Shown: positions 1-6,601 of the stretch, one piece after another
Layout of the letters: the number at the start of each line of letters is the position of its first letter
Numbering within the stretch: the stretch's first letter is position 1
NCBI GenBank assembly: GCA_017477035.1
Contig: JAFUXW010000144.1
Span: 1-17,572 of the forward strand
Source of the DNA: Alphaproteobacteria bacterium
GTDB lineage: Bacteria; Pseudomonadota; Alphaproteobacteria; RF32; CAG-239
Direction of reading: 5' to 3'
DNA length: 17,572 nt
Position numbers and translations under genes: made by a program
The notes under the pieces: model-generated
Databases searched by the model: none
Seen by the model: only the letters and a program-made list of their open reading frames with translations
What the model was told of the DNA's origin: nothing

Positions 1-178
1 CAGAAACAATTTCGTCAACGTGTTCCAAATGTGCTCGTGCCGCTATTTCCGGCACAACCCCACCGTATAGTTTATGTTCTTCCTGTGATTGCAGAGCTTC
101 ACCCAAAATCTCTTTTGTGTCGCTGACAACTGCGGCTCCGGTATCATCACAACTACTCTCTATTCCTAAAACAATCAT
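1..178 (-). CDS. tsaD: tRNA N6-adenosine threonylcarbamoyltransferase, N-terminal part (partial)
   Basis: This is the first 59 codons of a minus-strand gene that runs off the left edge; the start ATG is at 178-176. The translation begins MIVLGIESSCDDTGAAVV and later reads GGVVPEIAARAHLEH. Both are signature N-terminal blocks of the TsaD/Kae1/Gcp family: the ASKHA nucleotide-binding start, and the segment carrying the first His of the metal-binding HxxxH motif (its second His lies beyond the window edge). TsaD acts with TsaB and TsaE in the cytoplasm to transfer the threonylcarbamoyl group onto A37 of ANN-decoding tRNAs. The gene is divergent from the Mic60-like gene, about 100 bases away, so promoters for both must lie in 179-278. 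Identification is firm although only about a sixth of the protein is visible. Confidence 0.95.
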   Translation of the reverse strand, partial: MIVLGIESSCDDTGAAVVSDTKEILGEALQSQEEHKLYGGVVPEIAARAHLEHVDEIVS

Positions 179-278
179 CAATTTTACCAAAACATTTTTT
201 ATTCGTTGTTTTTAATCATTTTTTGATATAAATATATGAATTATGTTAGCATTAATTGTCAAGAAAAAGGATGAAAAA

Positions 279-1295
279 ATGGCTAAAAAAGATAAAATAA
301 ATGAAATCAATGAACAGCTTGAGAATAACTTTTCTGAAAAAAATACAGAAAAGGAAGTTATTAAAACCGATAAAAAAGGTCATTTCGGACGCAATTTTAT
401 AATATTTGTTTTTTTATTGTTGGTGGGAACAGCGGCTGTTTCAATCATACGATTAAAACAAGCAGAAGAAATGAATAATAAATCTTTAACGGACTTGCAA
501 AAAGTATATGAACAAAAGATAAATGCAATTAATTTGAGATTAAGCGATTTACAAACGGAAGTTAATATTATTAAAAACAAACCGTCTACAGTGGTAAGCG
601 GTGGAGTAGATGAAGTATTTGTCGAGCAGAAACTTGCACAGTTAAAGCAAGAAATGGAAAACTACGTTTTACGCGAAAATGACGGAAATTATCAATCGAC
701 ACCGGTTGCCGTTGCAAATACGACGGAAAAACAGACTAAAGAAATATTGTTAGCAAGCGGAGCAATGATCGTGCGAGATTTAGCAGAGCAGGGAAATAAT
801 TTTGAATATGAAGCTGAGGTTTTGCAAATTTTGGCACAGGGTAATCCGCAGGCAATGAAATATGTTGATACTATGCAAAAATATGCCGTTTCAGGTGTGA
901 AAGGAAAAAATCAACTAATAAAATCATTTGATAAAATCTTTGCAGATTTAAATATGGCGAAAGTTAAGGATAATCAGGAAAAAACAATCGAAAATACTCA
1001 AAATTGGCAAGAAAAAGCCTTGGTATGGATAAAGAAATTATTTGTTTCCAAGAAAGGGAGAAAACGTCCGGTGTTTAATCAAAGTAATGATGAAGTATAT
1101 ACTTTGGTTCACGAGGGAAATCTGGGACAGGCATTAAGTGCAATAACAACCAGTGAAAAGTATTCTTTGATGGCCTCGGTGCCTTTAACGCAATGGCAAA
1201 TGCAAGTAGAAAAATATTTGGATTTTGAACACGCAGTGACAGGACTTATTATGAATTCGCTTGCTAATTTACACTTAAAAGAAATGGAACATTAA
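279..1295 (+). CDS. Mitofilin/Mic60-like inner membrane protein
   Basis: The protein has 338 residues from ATG 279, which has AAAAGG 8 bases upstream; an earlier in-frame ATG at 243 lacks a good ribosome site. Residues 1-38 are charged and cytoplasmic, 39-59 form one membrane helix (IIFVFLLLVGTAAVSII), and about 60-130 are predicted coiled coil. The rest is helical and ends in a segment (GNLGQALSAI, then TQWQMQVEKYLDFEHAV) resembling the mitofilin signature region. This layout matches alphaproteobacterial Mic60 homologues, which are thought to shape intracytoplasmic membranes and contact outer-membrane proteins. Known context supports the call: in many alphaproteobacteria mic60 follows hemC-hemD, divergent from tsaD. 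Here tsaD is adjacent but hemC and hemD are missing. The sugar kinase gene starts 5 bases downstream, so the two are probably cotranscribed. The family call rests on architecture and position more than on strict motifs. Confidence 0.65.
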   Translation: MAKKDKINEINEQLENNFSEKNTEKEVIKTDKKGHFGRNFIIFVFLLLVGTAAVSIIRLKQAEEMNNKSLTDLQKVYEQKINAINLRLSDLQTEVNIIKNKPSTVVSGGVDEVFVEQKLAQLKQEMENYVLRENDGNYQSTPVAVANTTEKQTKEILLASGAMIVRDLAEQGNNFEYEAEVLQILAQGNPQAMKYVDTMQKYAVSGVKGKNQLIKSFDKIFADLNMAKVKDNQEKTIENTQNWQEKALVWIKKLFVSKKGRKRPVFNQSNDEVYTLVHEGNLGQALSAITTSEKYSLMASVPLTQWQMQVEKYLDFEHAVTGLIMNSLANLHLKEMEH

Positions 1296-1300
1296 GACTG

Positions 1301-2698
1301 ATGACTGATACAGAACTTAAAGAAAAATGGAAACGTTTTTACGAAACGGTTCCGGCGCAACTTGAAAAAGTAAAAAAAGTTGGTAAAGTTGCCACTGCAT
1401 TCAATACTAATATTGACGCGGTGGTAAAAATAAGCGGGGAAAAAATAGCGCAACTTGCACAAATGTGCGGGATTACATCGGAAAACATACAAGGTCCGAC
1501 GTATATAACGAATGGTAAAGATGTTGTGCGCGGAATTATAAAATGCTTTTCTCAAGGTATTGCCGAAGAATGGTTATGCGAAGGAGTTGAAGCTTTTGAG
1601 TGGTTGCAGAATAATATAGGTTATGATAGATTGCAAATGGGAGGGCAAGGAGGAATTGTAGCTAATGCAATAGCTGTTTTGAAAGCACAGAATGTATATG
1701 TTCATACGGCTTCTCATCCAAAGTTACAAGCGAAGCAATTTTTGAATTTGGATAATTTGCAAGCATCGGATTATAATGGCAAAATGTGTAAAGCCTGCGA
1801 GGTGAATCGTGAAAATGACATTCCTCTTATTCATTGGATTCTGGAATTTGATGCCGGAGACAAGTTTGAACTAAACGGCAAAATATATGTTTGTCCGAAA
1901 GCGAATCGCTTCATTGCCACGTATGATCCTGCCAATATGAAGCTTAAAGAAGATAAGGGATTTCTGCAAAATTTAGATAAACTAGGTTTTGATTATATGA
2001 TATTGTCGGGATACCATAATCTTACGACGGCAAATGGAGGGATTGAGCGTATAAAGGAAACCGTTCCGCTTATCAAAAAATGGAAAAAGAATAACCCTAA
2101 TGCGATAATACATCTGGAGTTAGCTTCTACGCAGGATATTGAAATTAGAAAGGCTATTATTGAGCGGATAGCCCCTCTTGCAGATTCCGTGGGATTAAAT
2201 GAACGGGAAGCTCTTGATGTTTTGGAAGTTATTGATAAATCAGAATTTGAAAATGTAAAAAATGTAAAATTAGATGCTAAACTTTTATTTAATATGTTGT
2301 GCAAAATCAAAGATAAGTGCCGTTCCCCACGAGTGCAATTGCACTTTTTCGGTATGTATCTGACACTGCAAAACAAAGGCTTTAGAATTAATAAGGAGCA
2401 GAATAAAGGCGGTATGATGTTGGCGGCAACTATTGCAGCAACCAAGGCAGGAATCGGACAAATAAACGAATATGAAAAGCTTTTGTGGGCACAGGGAAGA
2501 GAAGTTTCCGATGTAGGTATAAAAGAACTGAAAAATTTAGCTTTACATCTGGATATTCCGGAATTGTCTGAAAGCGGAATTTGTGATTGGAATAATCTTG
2601 AAGTAATTGCCGTCCCGACAATCTTGATTGAAAGACCGCTGACATTGGTCGGAATGGGAGACACTATTTCTTCAATTTCATTGATAGGAGCACTGTAA
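1301..2698 (+). CDS. ADP-dependent glucokinase/phosphofructokinase family protein
   Basis: This 465-residue protein matches the archaeal/metazoan ADP-dependent sugar kinase family (ADPGK/ADP-PFK, ribokinase-like fold) in length and motif order. The motifs are NTNIDA (35-40) for sugar binding, GGQGGIVAN (114-122), HWILEF (178-183), SGYHNL (236-241), HLELAST (271-277), VGLNERE (297-303, the NxxE metal motif), QLHFFGMYL (346-354) and GMGDTISS (451-458). The last contains the GxGD anion hole, with catalytic base Asp454. The family phosphorylates glucose or fructose 6-phosphate with ADP, giving AMP; substrate cannot be told from the sequence. The gene begins 5 bases after the Mic60-like gene and ends just before a possible tiny membrane ORF and a strong terminator. 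Such kinases are mainly archaeal and are uncommon in proteobacteria, so gene transfer is a reasonable inference. The catalytic motifs look intact. Confidence 0.88.
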   Translation: MTDTELKEKWKRFYETVPAQLEKVKKVGKVATAFNTNIDAVVKISGEKIAQLAQMCGITSENIQGPTYITNGKDVVRGIIKCFSQGIAEEWLCEGVEAFEWLQNNIGYDRLQMGGQGGIVANAIAVLKAQNVYVHTASHPKLQAKQFLNLDNLQASDYNGKMCKACEVNRENDIPLIHWILEFDAGDKFELNGKIYVCPKANRFIATYDPANMKLKEDKGFLQNLDKLGFDYMILSGYHNLTTANGGIERIKETVPLIKKWKKNNPNAIIHLELASTQDIEIRKAIIERIAPLADSVGLNEREALDVLEVIDKSEFENVKNVKLDAKLLFNMLCKIKDKCRSPRVQLHFFGMYLTLQNKGFRINKEQNKGGMMLAATIAATKAGIGQINEYEKLLWAQGREVSDVGIKELKNLALHLDIPELSESGICDWNNLEVIAVPTILIERPLTLVGMGDTISSISLIGAL

Positions 2699-2699
2699 A

Positions 2700-2765
2700 A
2701 TGGCAGTATTTATTGTTATAGCGATAGTTTTTGTATTAATACTACTGATAAATAATAGAAGATAA
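2700..2765 (+). CDS. Possible 21-residue single-helix membrane peptide
   Basis: A short ORF starts 1 base after the kinase stop codon. It encodes a peptide beginning MAVFIVIAIVF and ending INNRR: about 17 hydrophobic residues followed by Asn-Asn-Arg-Arg, the pattern of a single-pass membrane peptide with a positively charged cytoplasmic end. A weak ribosome site (TAGGAG) lies about 10 bases upstream, inside the kinase gene. The ORF ends immediately before the bidirectional terminator, so it would be the last gene of the Mic60/kinase transcript. I do not recognise a family. In AT-rich DNA a short hydrophobic ORF can arise by chance, so expression is unproven. Confidence 0.35.
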   Translation: MAVFIVIAIVFVLILLINNRR

Positions 2766-2766
2766 A

Positions 2767-2800
2767 AAAATAAAACCTCGAATTATCGAGGTTTTATTTT
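2767..2800. terminator. Bidirectional intrinsic terminator
   Basis: A perfect 15-bp inverted repeat with a 4-base loop (left arm 2767-2781 with core AACCTCGA, right arm 2786-2800) has an A-rich left flank and a T-rich right end. It therefore makes an RNA hairpin plus U-tract on both strands. It lies between the convergent kinase/21-residue ORF run on the plus strand and the His-rich gene on the minus strand, and it probably ends both transcripts. Confidence 0.9.
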
Positions 2801-2802
2801 GA

Positions 2803-3198
2803 TTAGCGATGATGATGCCCACCATGATGTCTTCCGTGATGGCCTCCGTGGTGGTGATGTCCGAACAATGCGCTACCTATGACAACACCGGTTACGCCGG
2901 CAAGCATAGCAGTTGCGGCCGAATCATAGTAATATGTCCTCGGGCGAGCCGTTTCTCTAACAACAACATATTGTTGAGCCGGTTGTTGAACAATTACCTG
3001 TTGCGGATAATAATATCCTGATGAAGCTTGAGGATAATAGTATCCGGTAGTCTGTGTTACAACTTGACTTCCCATCGGCTGAGTATATATTTGTTGGCGC
3101 ACCACGTTGTTTCCATCTACCACTACAACCGTATCGGCATAAGCGGTAAGTGGGGAAAAAATAAGCGAAAAAGCGATTAAATAAACTAAATTTTTCAT
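2803..3198 (-). CDS. Exported Tyr/Gln-rich protein with polyhistidine tail
   Basis: This 131-residue protein of unknown family has a start supported by AAGGAG 8 bases upstream. Residues 1-21 are a Sec signal peptide, with a likely cut after AYA. Residues 22-80 are rich in Val, Gln and Tyr and carry the repeat GYYYPQ twice (52-57 and 61-66). Residues 94-112 (AATAMLAGVTGVVIGSALF) form a small-residue-rich hydrophobic segment resembling glycine-zipper envelope proteins. The C-terminus from 114 holds 11 His in 18 residues, interspersed with Gly and Arg. The His tail could bind Ni, Zn, Cu or Co in the periplasm, but this is inference from composition alone. The gene is monocistronic, converging on the strong terminator at 2767-2800. 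Confidence 0.75.
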   Translation of the reverse strand: MKNLVYLIAFSLIFSPLTAYADTVVVVDGNNVVRQQIYTQPMGSQVVTQTTGYYYPQASSGYYYPQQVIVQQPAQQYVVVRETARPRTYYYDSAATAMLAGVTGVVIGSALFGHHHHGGHHGRHHGGHHHR

Positions 3199-3266
3199 TT
3201 TACAATCTCCTTATATTTGTTCATAAGGATATAATTAACCGTTTTTTTTTAAATTGCAATAAAATA

Positions 3267-3290
3267 AATATACATTCAGGTATGTATATT
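3267..3290 (-). terminator. Possible AT-only hairpin terminator
   Basis: A 9-bp inverted repeat (AATATACAT / ATGTATATT, loop of 6) lies 6 bases after the stop codon of the acidic-protein gene. On the minus strand it is followed by a T-rich run (TTTATTTTATTG). It is placed where a terminator is expected, but the stem is almost all A-T and the U-tract is interrupted, so the hairpin is weak. Confidence 0.35.
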
Positions 3291-3296
3291 ATATTT

Positions 3297-3590
3297 TTAT
3301 TCAATAATAACTGCTTCATAAGCATATATAATCTCGGTTTCATCGGGATCATCTGTAGGTTGAATTTCACAAACTAAAAGGTTTTCATCTTCTGCTAAAT
3401 TTGTAAAAACATCGCTATCAACATATTGCAAAGTCAAAGCATCGTTAGGATTTCGGTACAACTCAACTGTGTGATTTTCGGCATCTAATCTAACAGCCGG
3501 ATCTTCGGGAGCGCTGTCACGAGAATATAAAATCAGCATAACCTCGTTTTCATCGCTGATGAGAAAGTCGTAAGTATTGTTGTTTGCCAT
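3297..3590 (-). CDS. Small very acidic protein of unknown function
   Basis: The product is 97 residues from the ATG at 3590-3588, chosen because GGAGAC lies 7 bases upstream; an in-frame ATG at 3614 lacks such a site. The protein holds 24 Asp/Glu against 3 Arg and no Lys, so its net charge is strongly negative. The pattern of alternating hydrophobic and polar residues (YDFLI, EVMLILY, HTVELY, ALTLQYV, NLLVCEI, EIIYAYEAVIIE) suggests a mostly beta fold with no membrane segment or signal peptide, hence cytoplasmic. I do not recognise the family. It is divergent from the M50B-like protease gene with 74 bases between them. Acidic lysine-free proteins include nucleic-acid mimics and binding partners of basic proteins, but nothing here proves such a role. 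Confidence 0.7.
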   Translation of the reverse strand: MANNNTYDFLISDENEVMLILYSRDSAPEDPAVRLDAENHTVELYRNPNDALTLQYVDSDVFTNLAEDENLLVCEIQPTDDPDETEIIYAYEAVIIE

Positions 3591-3664
3591 AAACGTCTCC
3601 TTAAAGTATTTCAATTAAAAGAATTTTAGGATATTTAGGTTAATATTTAGATAACGAGGTAAAT

Positions 3665-4354
3665 ATGTTAACCAGACTAATAGATTTTATATTTAAATTA
3701 ATAAAATGGCCGGTAGCACTGTTTTTGCTGATTTCGATACCGGCACTGTTGCAGTCATATAATTACTTTGAATTAAATTCGGTGAAAGTTTGGTCTTTTG
3801 CCGGTGGTGCTATTTTATATTTGGCAATAATGCTGTTTGCCGGTGAAAATATCAGTCGGACAATGCAAATCATATCACACGAATTAACGCATCTTATTTT
3901 CGCATATCTTACTTTTCATGATGCCGGAAAAGTGCGTATAAATCCTGATGACAGCGGCGGAGAAATGAGTGTGAGAGGGGGCGGAAATTGGCTGATAACT
4001 CTTGCACCGTATTTTTTTCCGTTGTTTTCTTTTTTATATATGCTGTTGATGCCTGGATTAGTGATTGCATCTGACGGACATTTTCTTGTTTATGGTATAT
4101 TTGGTTACTTCTTCGGATACTATTGGGGAACAGTGTTATCACAAGTTCATCCCGAACAAACGGATATTATTAAAGAGGGATATGTTTTTTCTTCAATATT
4201 CATAGTCGGAGCCAATCTTTATACAACCGGAATTATACTGGCGTTTAACAGTAAATTGTGGGATGGTGTCAAAGAATATCTGCGATTGGTGTGGAAGCTG
4301 GATATTCATTATTGGTTAAAAGCTGCAAAGTTAATATTGCAATATTTCGATTAA
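3665..4354 (+). CDS. M50B-like integral membrane zinc metalloprotease
   Basis: This 229-residue polytopic membrane protein has an ATG preceded by CGAGG. Hydrophobic segments lie at about 15-32, 43-60, 108-135, 139-157 and 174-194. At the end of a helix sits HELTH (72-76), an HExxH zinc site preceded by ISx as in peptidase M50/M50B proteins. A later HPEQTDI (162-168) supplies a conserved-looking Asp167 as the likely third metal ligand. Between them, the loop GGEMSVRGGGNWL resembles the Gly-rich insertion after the first active-site helix in M50B proteins. Such enzymes cleave substrates inside or near the membrane; the substrate here is unknown. The gene is not in an obvious operon, and its last 24 bases overlap the end of the convergent LD-carboxypeptidase gene. 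Confidence 0.75.
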   Translation: MLTRLIDFIFKLIKWPVALFLLISIPALLQSYNYFELNSVKVWSFAGGAILYLAIMLFAGENISRTMQIISHELTHLIFAYLTFHDAGKVRINPDDSGGEMSVRGGGNWLITLAPYFFPLFSFLYMLLMPGLVIASDGHFLVYGIFGYFFGYYWGTVLSQVHPEQTDIIKEGYVFSSIFIVGANLYTTGIILAFNSKLWDGVKEYLRLVWKLDIHYWLKAAKLILQYFD

Positions 4355-5221
4355 AGATTTGTCTGCATTTAACATTACTTCTCCGCCTTGAGGTAAAACC
4401 CGACGTGAAGTATTGTGACCGAAATCAAAATTTTCAATCGCGGGTATATTTGTATGTTGTAAAAAATCATTGAAACAATCGCTCAAATACCCATCTTCTT
4501 CATCATAGTCACCGTCGGTGAATTGACCGAAAATAATACCGCGTAATTTTTCAAAATGAGGCTGTTGCTTGAGTTGTTGTAACATTAAATCAATTTTATA
4601 AATTTTTTAGTGAACATCTTCAATAAGTAGAATTTTACCGTCTAAATCAGGAAAATAAGGAGTGCCGGCCATTTTGGTCAAAATACTTAAATTACTGCAT
4701 ATTAATTTTCCCATAGCATTGCCTGAACGTAAGGTTGTTCCAGATTTTATTGAAAATATTTCTCCGCTCAATAATTTTTCCAAATCTGATTTAATTTGCG
4801 AATCCAAGTGACCATCTTTAAAGTCATAAGTCATCACAAAACCATTGTATGAAATAATGTTGGATTTTTGATATAGGGCAATTTGCAGGGCAGCATTATC
4901 GCAAAAGCCTATAATCGGTTTCGGATTAAGACGAGCTGTTTCGTAGTCTATATACGGTAAAATGCGAGTTCCTCCGGCTGCGGCACGTACACAAAATACA
5001 GCTTTTATTTGTTTGTCGGCAAAAGCTTGATTAACATCTGCAGCACGCTCTTCATCAGTACCGGCCATATAACGATATGTATTGAAAACATTCTTACCGA
5101 GAATAATTTCCAATCCCAATGATTGAAGATAATTGAGTGCGCACTCAATTTTACTTATTTCTCCGATTTGTCCGCACGGAGCTAAAACAGCGACCTTATC
5201 CCCTTTTTGTAATTTATACAT
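4331..5221 (-). pseudogene. LD-carboxypeptidase (peptidase S66) interrupted by an in-frame TAA
   Basis: The first part encodes 204 residues from the ATG at 5221-5219, then a TAA at 4609-4607, then 91 more codons in the same frame that complete an S66/MccF-like fold. Family landmarks are VAVLAPCGQIG near the N-terminus, RILPYIDYE (86-94), GFCDNAAL (105-112, usually GYSD or GFSD with the nucleophilic Ser), GTPYFPDLDGKILLIEDV with Glu201, and FGHNTS with His269 after the stop. Homologues usually read ED-x-x-E-x-PYRIDR-ML; here EDVH-stop-KIYKIDLML is seen, so the TAA probably replaced a GAA. The enzyme trims the terminal D-Ala from murein tetrapeptides in recycling. Without readthrough the product lacks the catalytic His. 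The start shares one base with the Mur ligase stop (TAATG), implying coupled translation. A sequencing error is also possible. Confidence 0.8.
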
Positions 5222-6585
5222 TATAGTTTCTCCAATATTTGCCGACATAAATCAGTTAAAGAATTGTCTCTGGCTCCCATAATTATTATACGGTCAGAAG
5301 GCTTAACCAACGAAAGTATTTTTTCTTTTGCTTCATCTTTATCGGCAACAAAATATGCTTTTGATTTGCTTATGGTTTTAAAATAATTAATCAAATCAGC
5401 GGAAGAAATATCTTTGGTAACAGTTCCGCCGACAAAGAAAATTTCCGGCATAATCAAAATGTCATCATCAGCCATATTAGCGGAAAACTCTTTCATAATA
5501 TCTTTTCCCAGAGAACGCATCGGACCGAAACCATGCGGTTGGAACATTATAATCAATCTTCCTGCATAATGTCTTAGCGCAGATACCGAAGCTTTAACTT
5601 TGTCAGGATTATGAGCAAAGTCATCAATAACAGTTATATTATTTTTGTTTCCGATAATTTCCAGACGGCGTTTTGTGCCATGGAATTGTTGCAATATTTC
5701 AGCAGCCTGAAAAATATCTATTCCCATTTGTGAACATACGGCAATTGCGGCTAAAGCATTAGCAACGTTAAAAGCACCTATCAGATTTAAGGTGAAAGTT
5801 TTACCTTTCAGATTATAACGGATTCCGTTTGGCAAAGCTGTTATGTTATCGGCGTAGAAATCTGCCTGCGGATTTTTTAGAGAAAAATTCAAAAGATTGC
5901 CTTGGTGTGTGATTTTTCGACACAATGAATAATCATCGTTTATCACTACACAATGAGAAGTTCGATTAGCAAAACATTGAAATAATTCAACCAGTTCATC
6001 AAGAGTTTTGTGATCTGCCGAAATATTATTGATAACAGAAATATAAGGATTATATAAATCAATACTTCCGTTGCTTTCATCTGCTTCAACTACACAAATA
6101 TCACCTTTATTGTATATGATATTAGCAATAGCTGATTTTTCTTCATAATCTTTTAACAGACCGCCATTTATCATACAAGGTTTTTTATTTGCTTTATCCA
6201 AAATAAATCCTATCATAGCGGTGGTTGTGGTTTTTCCGCTTGTTCCTCCAACAGCAATACCATATTTATAGGAATGAAAAGTTTCCGCTAATAATTGAGG
6301 GCGCGTTTTTATGGTTATGTTTTGCTGTTTTGCAGCCTTAATATCAGGAATATTGTCTTCTACAGCAGTAGAGGCGCAGACAAAATCTAAATCGGGAGTG
6401 ATTCCGGAACCATCTTGCGGAAAAATTTTTACTCCCATTTTTTCCAAAGCAGCTTTATTTTGCAAATCGCGTCCCAAATCAAAATTACGATCTGATCCTT
6501 GAACCTCATGTCCGGATAATCTGAGTATTTGAGCAAGTGAACTCATACCACTGCCGGATATTCCGCAAAAACTTATTTTTACCAT
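5221..6585 (-). CDS. MurC/Mpl-type Mur ligase, possibly the murein peptide ligase
   Basis: The protein has 454 residues; its start has AAGGA 8-9 bases upstream. An N-terminal Rossmann-like domain opens with ISFCGISGSGMSSLA (4-18), the UDP-MurNAc-binding type of MurC and Mpl. The ATP loop is GGTSGKTTTT (113-122, Lys118), with His replaced by Ser relative to the usual GTHGKTT. VVEADES (165-171) and NNISADH (186-192) give the metal and nucleotide residues; GTKRRLEIIG and DDFAHNPDKV (321-330) start the C-terminal domain. FQPHGFGP (348-355) resembles MurC, while GARDNSL near the end fits neither classical enzyme exactly. It joins UDP-MurNAc to L-Ala or to a recycled L-Ala-D-Glu-Dpm peptide in the cytoplasm. 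The downstream LD-carboxypeptidase favours recycling, but the sequence does not settle MurC versus Mpl. Confidence 0.8.
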   Translation of the reverse strand: MVKISFCGISGSGMSSLAQILRLSGHEVQGSDRNFDLGRDLQNKAALEKMGVKIFPQDGSGITPDLDFVCASTAVEDNIPDIKAAKQQNITIKTRPQLLAETFHSYKYGIAVGGTSGKTTTTAMIGFILDKANKKPCMINGGLLKDYEEKSAIANIIYNKGDICVVEADESNGSIDLYNPYISVINNISADHKTLDELVELFQCFANRTSHCVVINDDYSLCRKITHQGNLLNFSLKNPQADFYADNITALPNGIRYNLKGKTFTLNLIGAFNVANALAAIAVCSQMGIDIFQAAEILQQFHGTKRRLEIIGNKNNITVIDDFAHNPDKVKASVSALRHYAGRLIIMFQPHGFGPMRSLGKDIMKEFSANMADDDILIMPEIFFVGGTVTKDISSADLINYFKTISKSKAYFVADKDEAKEKILSLVKPSDRIIIMGARDNSLTDLCRQILEKL

Positions 6586-6601
6586 ATTTTTATTCCTTTT
6601 A

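Noticed and set aside
242..278. Start of the Mic60-like gene at ATG 243
   Set aside because: It has no ribosome site, whereas the in-frame ATG at 279 has AAAAGG at proper spacing.
1993..2664. A 223-codon open frame on the minus strand inside the ADP-dependent kinase gene
   Set aside because: It is fully antisense to a gene with a complete set of family motifs; the translation is Ser/Ile-rich with no domain pattern.
3622..3650. Repeated TTTAG motifs (ATATTTAG at 3631-3638 and 3643-3650, AATTTTAG at 3622-3629) between two divergent genes
   Set aside because: Spacing is irregular (9 and 12 bases) and the units are short in AT-rich DNA; not enough to call operators.
4331..4585. The 84-codon frame as a separate small gene
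   Set aside because: It is in the same frame as the upstream LD-carboxypeptidase part, has no ribosome site at its ATG and completes the S66 fold, so it is the tail of an interrupted gene.
4607..4609. Stop codon recoding (selenocysteine or pyrrolysine) in the LD-carboxypeptidase gene
   Set aside because: The codon is TAA, which neither system uses, and other genes in the window end normally at TAA.
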